Source of the DNA: Gemmatimonadota bacterium
GTDB taxonomy: Bacteria > Gemmatimonadota > Gemmatimonadetes > Gemmatimonadales > Gemmatimonadaceae
NCBI GenBank assembly: GCA_027307165.1
Contig: DAHUXM010000004.1
Location: 124,001 to 188,000, forward strand
DNA length: 64,000 bases
Direction of reading: 5' to 3'
The position numbers and the translations under genes are program-made. Under the pieces are notes generated by a model. The model made no database searches. It was not told the DNA's origin and worked only from the letters and a program-made list of their open reading frames with translations. Positions 18,366 to 27,659 of the stretch are shown here, one piece after another (the first letter of the stretch is position 1; every line of letters starts with the position of its first letter).

Positions 18366-20306
18366 TCAGTTGGGCCGGCGCTCCGGCGAGGCATATGAAA
18401 ACCAGGATCCCCCGGCGTGCTCGATCCGCAAGACGCGATCGCCAAGGCCCGTGGCAAGCTTGCAGCCGTCCGGCGCGTAGACATAGCCGACGTCGGTGCT
18501 GTCCGGCTCGGTCGATCTGACGAAGGTGCACTCGTGATAACGTGCGTCTCTGTACACTGCCCGGAACCCGCCGCGCTGCAACAGGCCGTGAAGCGCGTCG
18601 ATTCGCGCCGAGATCGCAACGCGCCGGTCCTTGCTCGTTATGGGTGTCGCTGCCGTCGGGGTAACGACGTCCGGGACAGGGGCCAGTCGGTAAACTGCAA
18701 CGATGGAGTCCAGGATCGTCTTGTGCGCAGCGAAGGTCGCCGTGGCTGTTGCCAGTGCAGCACCGCCGGCGGGACTGAGCGCAACTTCGGTCGGTTGAAC
18801 GTTGGGCAGTCCGCGAACGATCCAGATCGCTCGTCGTCCAACCGGGATTCCGCGCCAGCTCATTACCGCGCGACCGACCAGTGCTGCACTGTCGGCGCCT
18901 ATTTTTCGCACTATGCGTTCGCCTGCGGGTCCCTCATCCACGGCTATGACCGCGCAATCCGTGTGGCTCGCGACTGAATAAATGCTGGGCCACAGATCGT
19001 ATTGATTGGCTCTACCGCCGAGGTTGAGCGAGAAGACGTGCGGATTGCCCGGCAAGTTGAACGCGAGTTCCGAAGCATCCTGATATCTGTCAGCCGCGAT
19101 CCACGTTGCCGTGCAGCTCCTGTTCGCAGCTTCTGCCTTCTGCACCGCGCGTGCAAGATCGGGCCAGCCAAACGCTTTCGATATGGGATCCCTGCGTGGC
19201 GGGACATCGATCACACGTGCGGCGGCTTGTGCAATCACCACCAGTGTACACGCAGCGCCGAGCACGGAACCAGCGATCAGCCATGCGCGGGCGCCGCGGC
19301 GCAGTCGCATCGTTGCGAGCAAGGGGAGCGCTGCGACGAGGGCTGGAACGGGCCAGTTCGGCTCGACTGGGCGTCGGATGGCACTAACCACAAAGAATGC
19401 AGCGACAGTGGTTGCGATGACCGCGAACATGAAACGCCGATCGTCGGCCATGCGGCGCAGACTGCGCGCAACCGCAAACGCCGCCATCACAGCTATGATT
19501 GGTGAAACGATTCCGAGCTGCCCGGCAACCAGTCCGGCCTCTCGGCTGACGATCGAGCCGCGTGCCTGCGTGAATCCGTGATGCAGCTGGAATACGAAGG
19601 AGATCCAGCCGTTGTGAGAGTTCCAGACCAGCGTGGGTGCCAGCACGGTCAGCGCGAGCAATGTTGCGAGGTACGGGCCTGGTCCGGCCAGTCGCGTGCG
19701 CAGGGCGCGTCGCGACAGCAGTGCGACGAGCACGCCAGCCGGAATCAGTACCGATGTGAATTTGGAGCAGAAGGCAACGCCGAGCATCACGCCCGCTGCG
19801 CACCACCAACCGAGTGACGTAACGGATTTTGGCGGCGATGCAATGGCTCGTTCGAGTGACGCGAGCGTAAGTGCGATTGCAGCAAGCAGAGGAGCGTCCG
19901 GTGTCGCAAGCACGAATCCGACAAGGGCGCCAGGTATCACCAGCATCAGCAATGCAGCGCGCACACCCGGATCATCGAGCGCGCTCGTGGCTGCTCCAGC
20001 GCGTTCGACGTCGCGAGTTGACTCAGCGCTCAGCCGCCACGCCATCACGACGACCGCAATCGAGGCGAGTGCGCCGGCGAGAATGGCGCCGAACCGGACA
20101 CCAAGCGCGGTCTGTCCAAAGATCGCGGCGCCGGAGCGGATGAGAAGGGCGACGGCCGGCGGGTGATCGAAATACCCGGCAGCGATGCGCCGGCTCCAGT
20201 CCCAGTAGTACGTCTCATCGGGAAGCAACGGGATGAATGCGGCGAGCGCGAGACGTACTATCGACGCGACGACGATCAGAGAAATTGCAAGCTTTGCGTT
20301 GCGCAT
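18366..20306 (-). CDS. GT-C family membrane glycosyltransferase (GT39/GT83-like)
   Basis: A 646-residue polytopic protein expected to transfer a sugar from a polyprenyl-phosphate donor outside the inner membrane. An N-terminal helix is followed by the GT-C motif DETYYWDWSRRI (Asp-Glu at 30-31) and GYFDHPP, diagnostic of the ArnT/PMT-like superfamily. At least nine further hydrophobic helices extend to about residue 390. The last 240 residues are soluble and would lie in the periplasm. The ATG at 20306 is two bases after the stop of the MprF-like gene, so the two form an operon. A role in lipid A or glycan modification is an inference. Confidence 0.82.
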   Translation of the reverse strand: MRNAKLAISLIVVASIVRLALAAFIPLLPDETYYWDWSRRIAAGYFDHPPAVALLIRSGAAIFGQTALGVRFGAILAGALASIAVVVMAWRLSAESTRDVERAGAATSALDDPGVRAALLMLVIPGALVGFVLATPDAPLLAAIALTLASLERAIASPPKSVTSLGWWCAAGVMLGVAFCSKFTSVLIPAGVLVALLSRRALRTRLAGPGPYLATLLALTVLAPTLVWNSHNGWISFVFQLHHGFTQARGSIVSREAGLVAGQLGIVSPIIAVMAAFAVARSLRRMADDRRFMFAVIATTVAAFFVVSAIRRPVEPNWPVPALVAALPLLATMRLRRGARAWLIAGSVLGAACTLVVIAQAAARVIDVPPRRDPISKAFGWPDLARAVQKAEAANRSCTATWIAADRYQDASELAFNLPGNPHVFSLNLGGRANQYDLWPSIYSVASHTDCAVIAVDEGPAGERIVRKIGADSAALVGRAVMSWRGIPVGRRAIWIVRGLPNVQPTEVALSPAGGAALATATATFAAHKTILDSIVAVYRLAPVPDVVTPTAATPITSKDRRVAISARIDALHGLLQRGGFRAVYRDARYHECTFVRSTEPDSTDVGYVYAPDGCKLATGLGDRVLRIEHAGGSWFSYASPERRPN

Positions 20307-20308
20307 CG

Positions 20309-22036
20309 TTACTTCTGAATGACTCCCTGCAAGTCGCCCGAGATGAGCGCTGCGATGTTGGCGAGAATGACCGGTCGCGCGGCGCCACCGGCACTTACGA
20401 GGAAGATCGGATCCCACTCGGGATGGAACCACTGCTTGAATTCCCTGATTCCCTGAAAGTTGTAGAATCGCTCTCCGTACCCGCGTATGGCAACCGCAAG
20501 CCGGTTCCAGATCGGTGCGCCGCGGTGAACGCTGAGCCCGCTGAGCGACGCCATGCCGAGGTTGAACCAGCGGAAGCCCTCTCCCTGCGCCCAGAGCATC
20601 ATCTCGATCAGAACGAAGCGCATGATGCCAGGCGGTGCGTCCGTCGTGTAGCGCATGAGATCAGCTTCGATCTCTTCCTTTCCTCCGGAAAGCCATGCGT
20701 TGGAGAAAGCAACGATCCGTCCGTCCTTCCGTGCGATCGCAACCGGGTAGCGCGCTACGTAATCGTCGCTGAACGAACCCAGCGAAAACGACTTCTCCCG
20801 TGTCTGCTTCTGTCTGAGCCATTCGTCGGAGACGGCGCGCAGTTCGGGAAGAAGGGGCGGTACGTCGGCTGGCTGAACGATCTCGAACCTGTATCCGTCG
20901 TCCGTGATCTTGCGCCATACGCGTCGCAGATTCTTTCTGCTGGATCCTTCCAGAGAAAAGTCCGCGAGCGAGACCCGTGCCTCCTCGCCCAGCTTGACGA
21001 CGTTGAGCCCATGATCGAGGTACAGATACAGGAGCGTCGGAGCAACCTTGTAGAATACCGGCCAGCCACCGTTCTGATCTGCAAGCCGTATGAACGAGCG
21101 AATGAGCTCCGTCGCGTCGGAAGGCGTGCAGATCGGATCGCCGAGCGAGACCCAGCTACGCCCATGCACACCGAACATGATGAACCCGGTGCGTTGCTCA
21201 TTGAACAGGAACGACTTGTCACCCAGAAATGCGAGTTGCGCGGCCGCTTGCGGATAGTTCGCAACGATCGCGCGCGCGTCGCGCAGATCTGCCTGGGTCG
21301 GGCGCGGAGCTGGCTTGCGTGCAGTACGCATCAGACGCAGGGCCGCGAATACCATCAGCGTGGCGAGAACACCAGCGCTCGCGCGTAGAAAGCGAGCAGC
21401 CTGTGCATGTCTCGCGAAATGAAAGAAGGTAGCGGTCGATATATGAAGATTCGCGTATGAGACGATGCCAAGCGCAATCGAGCCGAGCGTCACAAGCAGA
21501 ATCGCTGCGATCCACGATGCCGAGAAACGTTCCTCGATCAACGAGCTGCGACGATAGAAATACTTTCGGCTTGGCAGGAACGCGGCCAGCATCAAGGAGA
21601 GAACGAGTGCCTGTTCTATGTCCAGTGCACGGAGCAGCGACAGGACGATGCCCGCGACGAGCATCCCGATGGTGAGGTGGTACGCGACGTCCAGCCGCCG
21701 CTCGACGCCGCGTGCCAGAATGAGCAGCGTCACGCCCGCGAGGTTGTCCATGAAGTGGGACAGCTCGACGACCGGGAGCGGAATCCACATGCTCAACCAT
21801 CGCAACCGTCCAGCGATCGCCGGCGTGGCGCCCGAGAACAGCAGGAGCGCTCCAGCGACGAAGGTGAATATCGCGAGCATGCGCGGAACGATTGCCGCCG
21901 TGCGATCGCCGCCCAGGCGTCGCAACCGCTGAATCGGCGCCGAGTGCCGGAAGAGCGCGATGCCGAGGTAGCCTGCAGCAAGAGCGACCGTAATGCCAAG
22001 TACGTAATGATGGCGGGTGGAAGTTACCGGTGGCAC
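20309..22036 (-). CDS. MprF-like aminoacyl-phosphatidylglycerol synthase (DUF2156)
   Basis: A 575-residue membrane enzyme. The N-terminal 235 residues contain about six to seven hydrophobic helices. The C-terminal 320 residues are the DUF2156 aminoacyl-transferase domain of MprF: GDKSFLFN, then GDPICTPSDATELIRSF, KLGEEARVSLADFSLEGSSRKNLR and RYGER-like IRGYGERFYNFQGIREFKQWFHPEW at the end. Such enzymes add lysine or alanine from aminoacyl-tRNA to phosphatidylglycerol and raise resistance to cationic peptides. The membrane part is shorter than in Staphylococcus MprF (840 residues), so flippase activity is doubtful. It starts at a GTG, divergent from the rlmL-like gene. Confidence 0.85.
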   Translation of the reverse strand: MPPVTSTRHHYVLGITVALAAGYLGIALFRHSAPIQRLRRLGGDRTAAIVPRMLAIFTFVAGALLLFSGATPAIAGRLRWLSMWIPLPVVELSHFMDNLAGVTLLILARGVERRLDVAYHLTIGMLVAGIVLSLLRALDIEQALVLSLMLAAFLPSRKYFYRRSSLIEERFSASWIAAILLVTLGSIALGIVSYANLHISTATFFHFARHAQAARFLRASAGVLATLMVFAALRLMRTARKPAPRPTQADLRDARAIVANYPQAAAQLAFLGDKSFLFNEQRTGFIMFGVHGRSWVSLGDPICTPSDATELIRSFIRLADQNGGWPVFYKVAPTLLYLYLDHGLNVVKLGEEARVSLADFSLEGSSRKNLRRVWRKITDDGYRFEIVQPADVPPLLPELRAVSDEWLRQKQTREKSFSLGSFSDDYVARYPVAIARKDGRIVAFSNAWLSGGKEEIEADLMRYTTDAPPGIMRFVLIEMMLWAQGEGFRWFNLGMASLSGLSVHRGAPIWNRLAVAIRGYGERFYNFQGIREFKQWFHPEWDPIFLVSAGGAARPVILANIAALISGDLQGVIQK

Positions 22037-22081
22037 TGTTACTCGCGGGCGGGGGTGCGTAATGTCACGAAGCGAAAATAT

Positions 22082-23242
22082 ATGGCTGATTCATCTTCCG
22101 ATCTCTATTTGGTCACCGCGCCGGGACTGGAGCACATCACGGCTTCGGAGCTTGCTGCCCTTGGCATGACTTCCGGCAGTGAAATGCACGGCGGTGTTTC
22201 ATGGCGCGGCACGATGCTGGATCTGTACCGTGCCAATCTGTGGCTGCGCACAGCCACCCGGGTGCTGATACGCGTTTCCAGATTTCATGCCGGATCCTTC
22301 GCGGAACTGGAGCGGCGGGCAAAGGCAGTGCCGTGGGGACGCTTCGTTCGCGCGAGAGACCGTGCCCGATTCAGGGTGACCTGTCACAAGTCGGCTCTGT
22401 ATCACAGCGATGCGGTGGCGCAAAGACTGGGCGAGAGCGTCGCTGCGGAAACAGGATGCACGTTCGCCGGAAATGCGGAAACCGATGAACAGGATCCGGC
22501 CTCCCACGAAGCGAGTTCCGGGGAGCAGTTGTTCATCGTGCGGATCGACCATGACACTGTCACGGTGAGCGCCGACAGCTCCGGGACACTGCTGCACAAG
22601 CGCGGCTATCGCCAGGCGACCGCCAAGGCGCCGATGCGGGAGACCCTGGCCGCGGCGATGCTGCTGTCGAGCGGATGGAGTCGCCGGGAGCCACTGGTCG
22701 ATCCGCTGTGCGGGTCGGGGACCATCGCGATCGAGGCCGTCCTGATTGCGCGAAACATGGCTCCCGGCATGAATCGGGAATTCCGATTCGAGCGATGGCC
22801 CGGCTTCGATCGTACGGGCTGGGCGGCCCTCCGCGACGAGGCGCGGGCGGGCGCGGCAGATTCTGCCCCGGCAAGCATAGTCGCTTCAGATCGCGACGCT
22901 GGGGCTGTAGAAGCCGCCATGTCGAACGCAGTGCGTGCCGAAGTCGGTGGCGACGTCCAGATCGTGCAACAGCCACTGTCCGCAACGAGTCCAAGTGACG
23001 AGCGAACAGGATGGCTCATCACCAATCCACCCTACGGAGTACGTGTTGGAACGGATGTTCGAAACCTTTACGCGCGACTTGGATCGATGATGCAGACGTC
23101 GTTCGCAGGCTGGAACCTGGGGATTCTATCGGCTTCTACGGAACTCGACCGGCAGTTGGGGACCCCTCTCGAACAAGTGTTCGAGACAAAGAACGGTGGG
23201 ATCGCAATAAGATTTTTGCGGGGCAGGGCGGCAAATGAGTGA
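22082..23242 (+). CDS. rlmL: THUMP-domain RNA methyltransferase (RlmL-like, 23S rRNA m2G)
   Basis: A 386-residue enzyme resembling the N-terminal half of RlmL or the short YpsC form. It would methylate guanine N2 of 23S rRNA using S-adenosylmethionine. The N-terminal THUMP region (about 1-165) opens with LVTAPGLEHITASEL and has a GVSWRGTMLDLYRANLWLRTA segment. The catalytic domain has motif I DPLCGSGTIAIEA (about 219-231), an acidic ASDRD motif and the NPPYGVR motif IV (about 313-319). It overlaps the MOSC gene by eight bases. The ATG follows an A-rich stretch without a strong Shine-Dalgarno. Confidence 0.85.
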   Translation: MADSSSDLYLVTAPGLEHITASELAALGMTSGSEMHGGVSWRGTMLDLYRANLWLRTATRVLIRVSRFHAGSFAELERRAKAVPWGRFVRARDRARFRVTCHKSALYHSDAVAQRLGESVAAETGCTFAGNAETDEQDPASHEASSGEQLFIVRIDHDTVTVSADSSGTLLHKRGYRQATAKAPMRETLAAAMLLSSGWSRREPLVDPLCGSGTIAIEAVLIARNMAPGMNREFRFERWPGFDRTGWAALRDEARAGAADSAPASIVASDRDAGAVEAAMSNAVRAEVGGDVQIVQQPLSATSPSDERTGWLITNPPYGVRVGTDVRNLYARLGSMMQTSFAGWNLGILSASTELDRQLGTPLEQVFETKNGGIAIRFLRGRAANE

Positions 23243-23702
23243 GGGAACCGTGGTATCGCTGAATATTTCGCGAGGCGGCGTGCCCAAGTTGCCCGTCCGG
23301 AGTGCAGAGCTGGGTGTCCAAGGCTTTGCCGGGGACGGTCACGACGATGTTGATTCTCACGGTGGGCCGGAGCGCGCGGTGTGCATCTATGCGACGGAGC
23401 TCATCGAGGCGCTTCAGCGAGAGGGACACCCGATCTTTCCGGGCTCTGCCGGGGAGAATCTCACGATCACCGGGCTGGACTGGGCCGAGATGATACCCGG
23501 AGCGCGGGTCACGGTTGGGGGCGCGGTGGTCCAGTTGACCGATTATACGTCCCCTTGCAAGACGATCCGGGACTCGTTTGTAAACGGACGTTTCGTGCGA
23601 ATCTCCCAGAAGGCGAACCCTGGTTGGAGCCGAGTGTATGGTAAGGTCTTGATGGGGGGAGTGGTTAGTTTAGGGGACCTGGTTGTGGTTGTCCCATGTT
23701 GA
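23235..23702 (+). CDS. MOSC-domain protein
   Basis: A 155-residue stand-alone MOSC domain, a beta-rich fold found in the C-terminus of molybdenum cofactor sulfurase and in YiiM/YuaD proteins. Residues 1-20 give VVSLNISRGGVPKLPV, then GDGHDDVDSHGGPERAVCIY and GSAGENLTITGLDW. The conserved cysteine is in TSPCKTI near residue 113. These are typical of MOSC proteins that handle sulfur or molybdopterin ligands. The substrate is unknown. It overlaps rlmL by eight bases (ATGAGTGA), so translation is probably coupled. Confidence 0.88.
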   Translation: MSEGTVVSLNISRGGVPKLPVRSAELGVQGFAGDGHDDVDSHGGPERAVCIYATELIEALQREGHPIFPGSAGENLTITGLDWAEMIPGARVTVGGAVVQLTDYTSPCKTIRDSFVNGRFVRISQKANPGWSRVYGKVLMGGVVSLGDLVVVVPC

Positions 23703-23778
23703 ATGGCACAGTCCCTGCCCCTTTGGGGCCGCGTACGGCAATCATGCCGCCGCAAATTGATGCAGGAGTCGGAATCTT

Positions 23779-24243
23779 ATGAAGTCCTTTTCTCGTTTGG
23801 CAATCTTGCCACTGGTCGTCCTCGCCTTTGGGTGCAAGGGCAACGACTCCAAGAAAGTTGACGACGCTCTGAACAGCGACCTGTCGCTTGCCTCGCAGGC
23901 ACACCCAATGACTCCGGCCGATAGCGTTTCGGCACTCGAGCGTTCCCGCACCAATTCTCTGGCTGCTCAGCAGACCGCGACGGCGCCCGTGACGCACAGG
24001 ACCGTGGTTCATCATGTTTACGAGAGCAGCAGCGGCAGTTCGGCCTCTCGGTCGTCTGGCACGCATATCGAGAAGAACACCAACCGCGACGCCGCGATCG
24101 GCGCCGGGGCTGGTGCGATTCTCGGTGCGGTGACGAGCAGGGACAAGGTGAAGGGCGGAGTGATAGGGGCGGCAGCCGGCGGAATACTGGGTGCTGTGAT
24201 CGGGAACAACGTGGACAAGAAAAAGGTACCAAACCGGCCGTAA
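23779..24243 (+). CDS. Glycine-zipper lipoprotein
   Basis: A 154-residue envelope protein. The signal peptide ends in a lipobox near VLAFGC (Cys19). A Ser/Thr-rich linker (about 60-95) leads to a glycine-zipper domain: AAIGAGAGAILGAVTS, then VIGAAAGGILGAVIGNN (about residues 107-148), the YMGG/OmpA-like zipper found in outer-membrane-associated proteins. It ends KKKVPNRP. A CAGGAG precedes the ATG and a strong terminator follows. Function is unknown; zippers often form membrane-inserting oligomers. Confidence 0.8.
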   Translation: MKSFSRLAILPLVVLAFGCKGNDSKKVDDALNSDLSLASQAHPMTPADSVSALERSRTNSLAAQQTATAPVTHRTVVHHVYESSSGSSASRSSGTHIEKNTNRDAAIGAGAGAILGAVTSRDKVKGGVIGAAAGGILGAVIGNNVDKKKVPNRP

Positions 24244-24274
24244 GGTGGGATCGCCTTGCCGGCTTGACCGGTTG

Positions 24275-24306
24275 GAGGGCGGCTCTCAGCCGCCCTCTTC
24301 TTTTTG
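24275..24306 (+). terminator. Intrinsic terminator after the glycine-zipper lipoprotein
   Basis: A perfect 10-bp stem (24275-24284 with 24288-24297, loop CTC) is followed by TTCTTTTTG. It is the clearest intrinsic terminator in the window and separates the gene at 23779 from the receiver-like gene at 24401. Confidence 0.88.
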
Positions 24307-24400
24307 CAGCCAATTCTCGACACTGCCGTTACGCGCCCCCACTTTCGGAGCGGGCGTTCGCGCGGCATCATTCTGTAGAGTGCCTACAGAGGCCGAAATC

Positions 24401-24838
24401 TTGAGTCCATTGTACGTCGTCTGCGTAGCGCGTCACGAATATCTCGCAAGCCACATCGCTCGATTCTTCGAGAGCGACGAAGTCTGCACGGTAGGTGTCG
24501 TGGGAGTGCAGGGCGTGGTGGAATCCACACGTTCATGTGCACCGGACGTGGTGGTATGCGAGTACGAATTGTTGACGACGCAGCCGCTGGACGAGTGGGA
24601 GTGCGACGAGGTGCTGCGCAAGACGCCCATCGTTGCCGTGAGTCTCACGCGCAGATCCAACGAGCTGGTGCCGCTGGACTGCAACGGAATCGCAGGATTC
24701 CTATATCTTCCCACGCTGGATTCGGCGAACGCGCTCAAGCTGGTACGAGCGGCAGCTGCGCGTCCACGCTACACGCCGGGTGCGCCGACCTTCACTGGCA
24801 CCCGTTCCGAATCCCTTTCGGCGGACGCTCCGCGCTGA
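24401..24838 (+). CDS. Receiver-like (pseudo-receiver) protein
   Basis: A 145-residue protein starting at a TTG with GAGG nine bases upstream. The alternating beta/alpha pattern (LYVVCVARHEYL, then PDVVVCEYEL near 55-65, PIVAVSLTRR near 87-96, and GIAGFLYLPT near 108-117) follows a CheY-like receiver. The usual N-terminal acidic pair is absent, Glu replaces the phospho-Asp region, and no KP motif is seen (LP instead). It is thus probably a non-phosphorylated pseudo-receiver. It lies just before the 2-oxoglutarate dehydrogenase gene. I know no assigned function. Confidence 0.6.
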   Translation: MSPLYVVCVARHEYLASHIARFFESDEVCTVGVVGVQGVVESTRSCAPDVVVCEYELLTTQPLDEWECDEVLRKTPIVAVSLTRRSNELVPLDCNGIAGFLYLPTLDSANALKLVRAAAARPRYTPGAPTFTGTRSESLSADAPR

Positions 24839-24885
24839 TTCGGAGTGCGCGAAAAGCGCCGCAAGAAAGGGTTAAATTGAGAGCC

Positions 24886-27630
24886 ATGAGTAGCGAAGCC
24901 ATAACGAGCGTCTTCAACGACGGCTACATAGCCGAAGTTTACGACGCATACAAGCGCGATCCTGCGTCGGTAGATGAGTCCTGGCGCCAATTCTTCCGTT
25001 TCGCCGAGGGGATTGGCGGAACGGGTTCCCTCGGTCAGACGGCGATCGGCTCGGACGCACTTCGTGCGGCAGCCGGTGCTGCGGCGCTGCTCGACGCGAT
25101 TCGTGCATACGGGCATCTCGCGGTCGCGGTAGATCCACTGGGGAGCGCACCCCCTGGATCACCGGAGCTGAGCCCCGAGAGTCACGGTGTGACGGAGGCC
25201 GTGCTCGCATCGATTCCAGGTAGCGTGGTGGGAATGCCGGACGCTACGGCCGCTGCCGCCACCGCGCGCCTGCGCTCGCTGTATTCGTCGACGACCGGCT
25301 TCGAGTTCGAGCATCTGGGTTCCTTCAAGGAGCGTCAGTGGCTGCGTAATGCCGTCGAGGGCGGTACGTATCACCAGGATCTCACAGTCGATGAGAAGAA
25401 GGCAGTTCTCACGCGGCTTACCGAAGTCGACGCGCTCGAGCGTTTCCTGGGACGCGCATACCAGGGCTACAAGCGTTTCTCGATAGAGGGGAGCGACGCG
25501 CTGGTGGTGATGCTGGACGAGATCATCGCGCTTTCCGCACTTGGCGGCGTACGCGAAGTCGCGATGTCGATGGCGCATCGCGGTCGCATCAACGTACTGA
25601 CGCACGTGCTCGGCAAATCATATGCGACCATCTTCGACGAGTTCGAGGACAAGCATCCCAGCGGTGCGGTCGATACGAGCGGTGACGTGAAGTACCATCA
25701 AGGAGCGGATGGCAAGCGCGCGATCGCCGGGCGCGAGATCGCGCTCACGCTGGTCCCGAATCCGAGTCATCTCGAGTTCGTGAACGCGGTGCTCGAGGGT
25801 GTGGCGCGCGCCAAGCAGAGCGCGGCCGATGGAACGCACGACGAATCTGCGGTGATTCCCGTATGCGTACACGGGGATGCCGCATTTACGGGCGAAGGGA
25901 TCGTCGCCGAGACGATGAACCTGTCGATGCTGGATGGATTCCGCACTGGTGGTACGGTCCACATCATCGTCAACAACCAGATCGGATTCACGGTGGATCC
26001 GCGAGATGGACGCTCCACGCGGTACGCGAGCGATCCGGCCAAGGGTTACGACATACCCATCATGCACGTGAACGGCGACGATGCACTCGCCTGCGTACAG
26101 GCTGTGCGTCTGGCGATGGCGTATCGCGCGACGTTCAACAAGGACGTGTTGATCGATCTGGTGAGCTACCGGCGGCATGGACACAACGAGACCGACGAGC
26201 CCGCGTTCACGCAGCCCCTTCTGTATGCGAAGATTCGGGCGCACAAGACTCCGCGCGAGGTATGGGGCGAGCGACTCGTAGCCGAAGGGGTGATAACGGC
26301 CGAGGAGATGCAGTCTGTCGAGCGCGGCATCATGTCGAAGCTGGAAGAGATTCAGCGTAGCGCGCGTCCGTTGCCGGAACACGTGGACACGCGCGAATCG
26401 CCATCGGCTCCGCACGCGATCGACACGGCAGTGAGCGCAGCGGTGCTGCAATCGCTGAACGAGGCGTTGCTTCGCTGGCCGGAGGATTTCAAGCCGAACA
26501 GCCGTGTGGCGCGCACGCTCGCGCGGCGTCGTGATGCGATGGGCGATGCTGGCGGAATCGATTGGGGTCATGCGGAATCGCTCGCGCTCGGCTCGTTGCT
26601 GATCGACGGAACGTCGGTGCGGATGAGTGGCCAGGATGTGGAGCGCGGTACGTTCTCGCACCGGCAGGACGTGTTGCACGATGCATCGTCGGGCGTGACG
26701 TATGTGCCGTTGAAGCACATCGATTCCGCCAGGGGCACGATCGACGTCTACAATTCTCCGTTGTCCGAGACCGCAGTTCTGGGCTTCGAGTACGGTTTCA
26801 GCGTGACTGCCAGCGATACGCTGGTAATCTGGGAAGCGCAATACGGCGACTTCGCCAACGTTGCGCAGATCATGTTCGACCAGTTCATCGCATCGGGGCG
26901 CGCGAAGTGGGGGCAGGATTCATCCATCACGGTTCTGCTGCCGCACGGCTATGAAGGTCAGGGCCCGGAGCATTCGAGCGCGAGACTCGAGCGCTATCTG
27001 CAGTTGTGCGCCGAGGGCAACATGCGTGTGGCGTATCCATCGACGCCGGCGCAGTACTTTCACATCCTGCGACGCCAGGCCCGTGATACCGAGCGGCGGC
27101 CGCTCATTCTGATGCAGCCGAAGAGCCTGCTTCGTTCGCCGGAAGCGGCGTCGAAGTTGACCGATCTCACGTCCGGTACGTTCCAGACCGTGATCGACGA
27201 TGCGTCGACGTCGAACGAGCGCGAGAGCGTGAAACGCATCGTATTCTGCACGGGCAAGATCTATTACGATCTGATCGAGAAGCGGAAGCGCGATGGCGGA
27301 GACGGTGTTGCGCTCGTGCGCGTGGAGGAGTTGTATCCCTGGCCGCACGAGGACGTTGCGCGAATCGTGGATTCGTATCCGGCGATCGAGGATGTGGTCT
27401 GGGCGCAGGAAGAGCCGAAGAACATGGGAGCCTGGACCTTTGTCTGGCCGCGCCTCAGAGTATCGACGGGGAATGCAATAACGGTCCGTTACATCGGGCG
27501 GGCAGAGCGCGCGAGTCCGGCCGAGGGCTATGCCGGGCCACACAAAATTGAACAGGAGCGGATAGTGTCGGAAGTGTTCACGCTTCCCCGGCCTGCGCAG
27601 AGTGGGCGCGCGCGGGCATCAGCCCGTTGA
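24886..27630 (+). CDS. sucA: 2-oxoglutarate dehydrogenase E1 component
   Basis: The thiamine-diphosphate-dependent E1 subunit decarboxylates 2-oxoglutarate in the TCA cycle and hands the succinyl group to E2. The 914-residue length matches SucA. The N-terminal helix has the E1 signature (FNDGYIAEVYDAYKRDP, then VDESWRQFF, about residues 7-37). MAHRGRINVLTHVLGK, the ThDP/Mg region GDAAFTGEGIVAETMNLS with NNQIGFT, and RRHGHNETDEPAFTQP follow. The C-terminal transketolase part has PHGYEGQGPEHSSARLERYL and a final EEPKNMGAWTFV segment. sucB and lpd are not adjacent. A TAAATT box ends seven bases before the ATG. Confidence 0.95.
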   Translation: MSSEAITSVFNDGYIAEVYDAYKRDPASVDESWRQFFRFAEGIGGTGSLGQTAIGSDALRAAAGAAALLDAIRAYGHLAVAVDPLGSAPPGSPELSPESHGVTEAVLASIPGSVVGMPDATAAAATARLRSLYSSTTGFEFEHLGSFKERQWLRNAVEGGTYHQDLTVDEKKAVLTRLTEVDALERFLGRAYQGYKRFSIEGSDALVVMLDEIIALSALGGVREVAMSMAHRGRINVLTHVLGKSYATIFDEFEDKHPSGAVDTSGDVKYHQGADGKRAIAGREIALTLVPNPSHLEFVNAVLEGVARAKQSAADGTHDESAVIPVCVHGDAAFTGEGIVAETMNLSMLDGFRTGGTVHIIVNNQIGFTVDPRDGRSTRYASDPAKGYDIPIMHVNGDDALACVQAVRLAMAYRATFNKDVLIDLVSYRRHGHNETDEPAFTQPLLYAKIRAHKTPREVWGERLVAEGVITAEEMQSVERGIMSKLEEIQRSARPLPEHVDTRESPSAPHAIDTAVSAAVLQSLNEALLRWPEDFKPNSRVARTLARRRDAMGDAGGIDWGHAESLALGSLLIDGTSVRMSGQDVERGTFSHRQDVLHDASSGVTYVPLKHIDSARGTIDVYNSPLSETAVLGFEYGFSVTASDTLVIWEAQYGDFANVAQIMFDQFIASGRAKWGQDSSITVLLPHGYEGQGPEHSSARLERYLQLCAEGNMRVAYPSTPAQYFHILRRQARDTERRPLILMQPKSLLRSPEAASKLTDLTSGTFQTVIDDASTSNERESVKRIVFCTGKIYYDLIEKRKRDGGDGVALVRVEELYPWPHEDVARIVDSYPAIEDVVWAQEEPKNMGAWTFVWPRLRVSTGNAITVRYIGRAERASPAEGYAGPHKIEQERIVSEVFTLPRPAQSGRARASAR

Positions 27631-27659
27631 GCGGGGTGACCATCGCCGAAAGGCACCGG

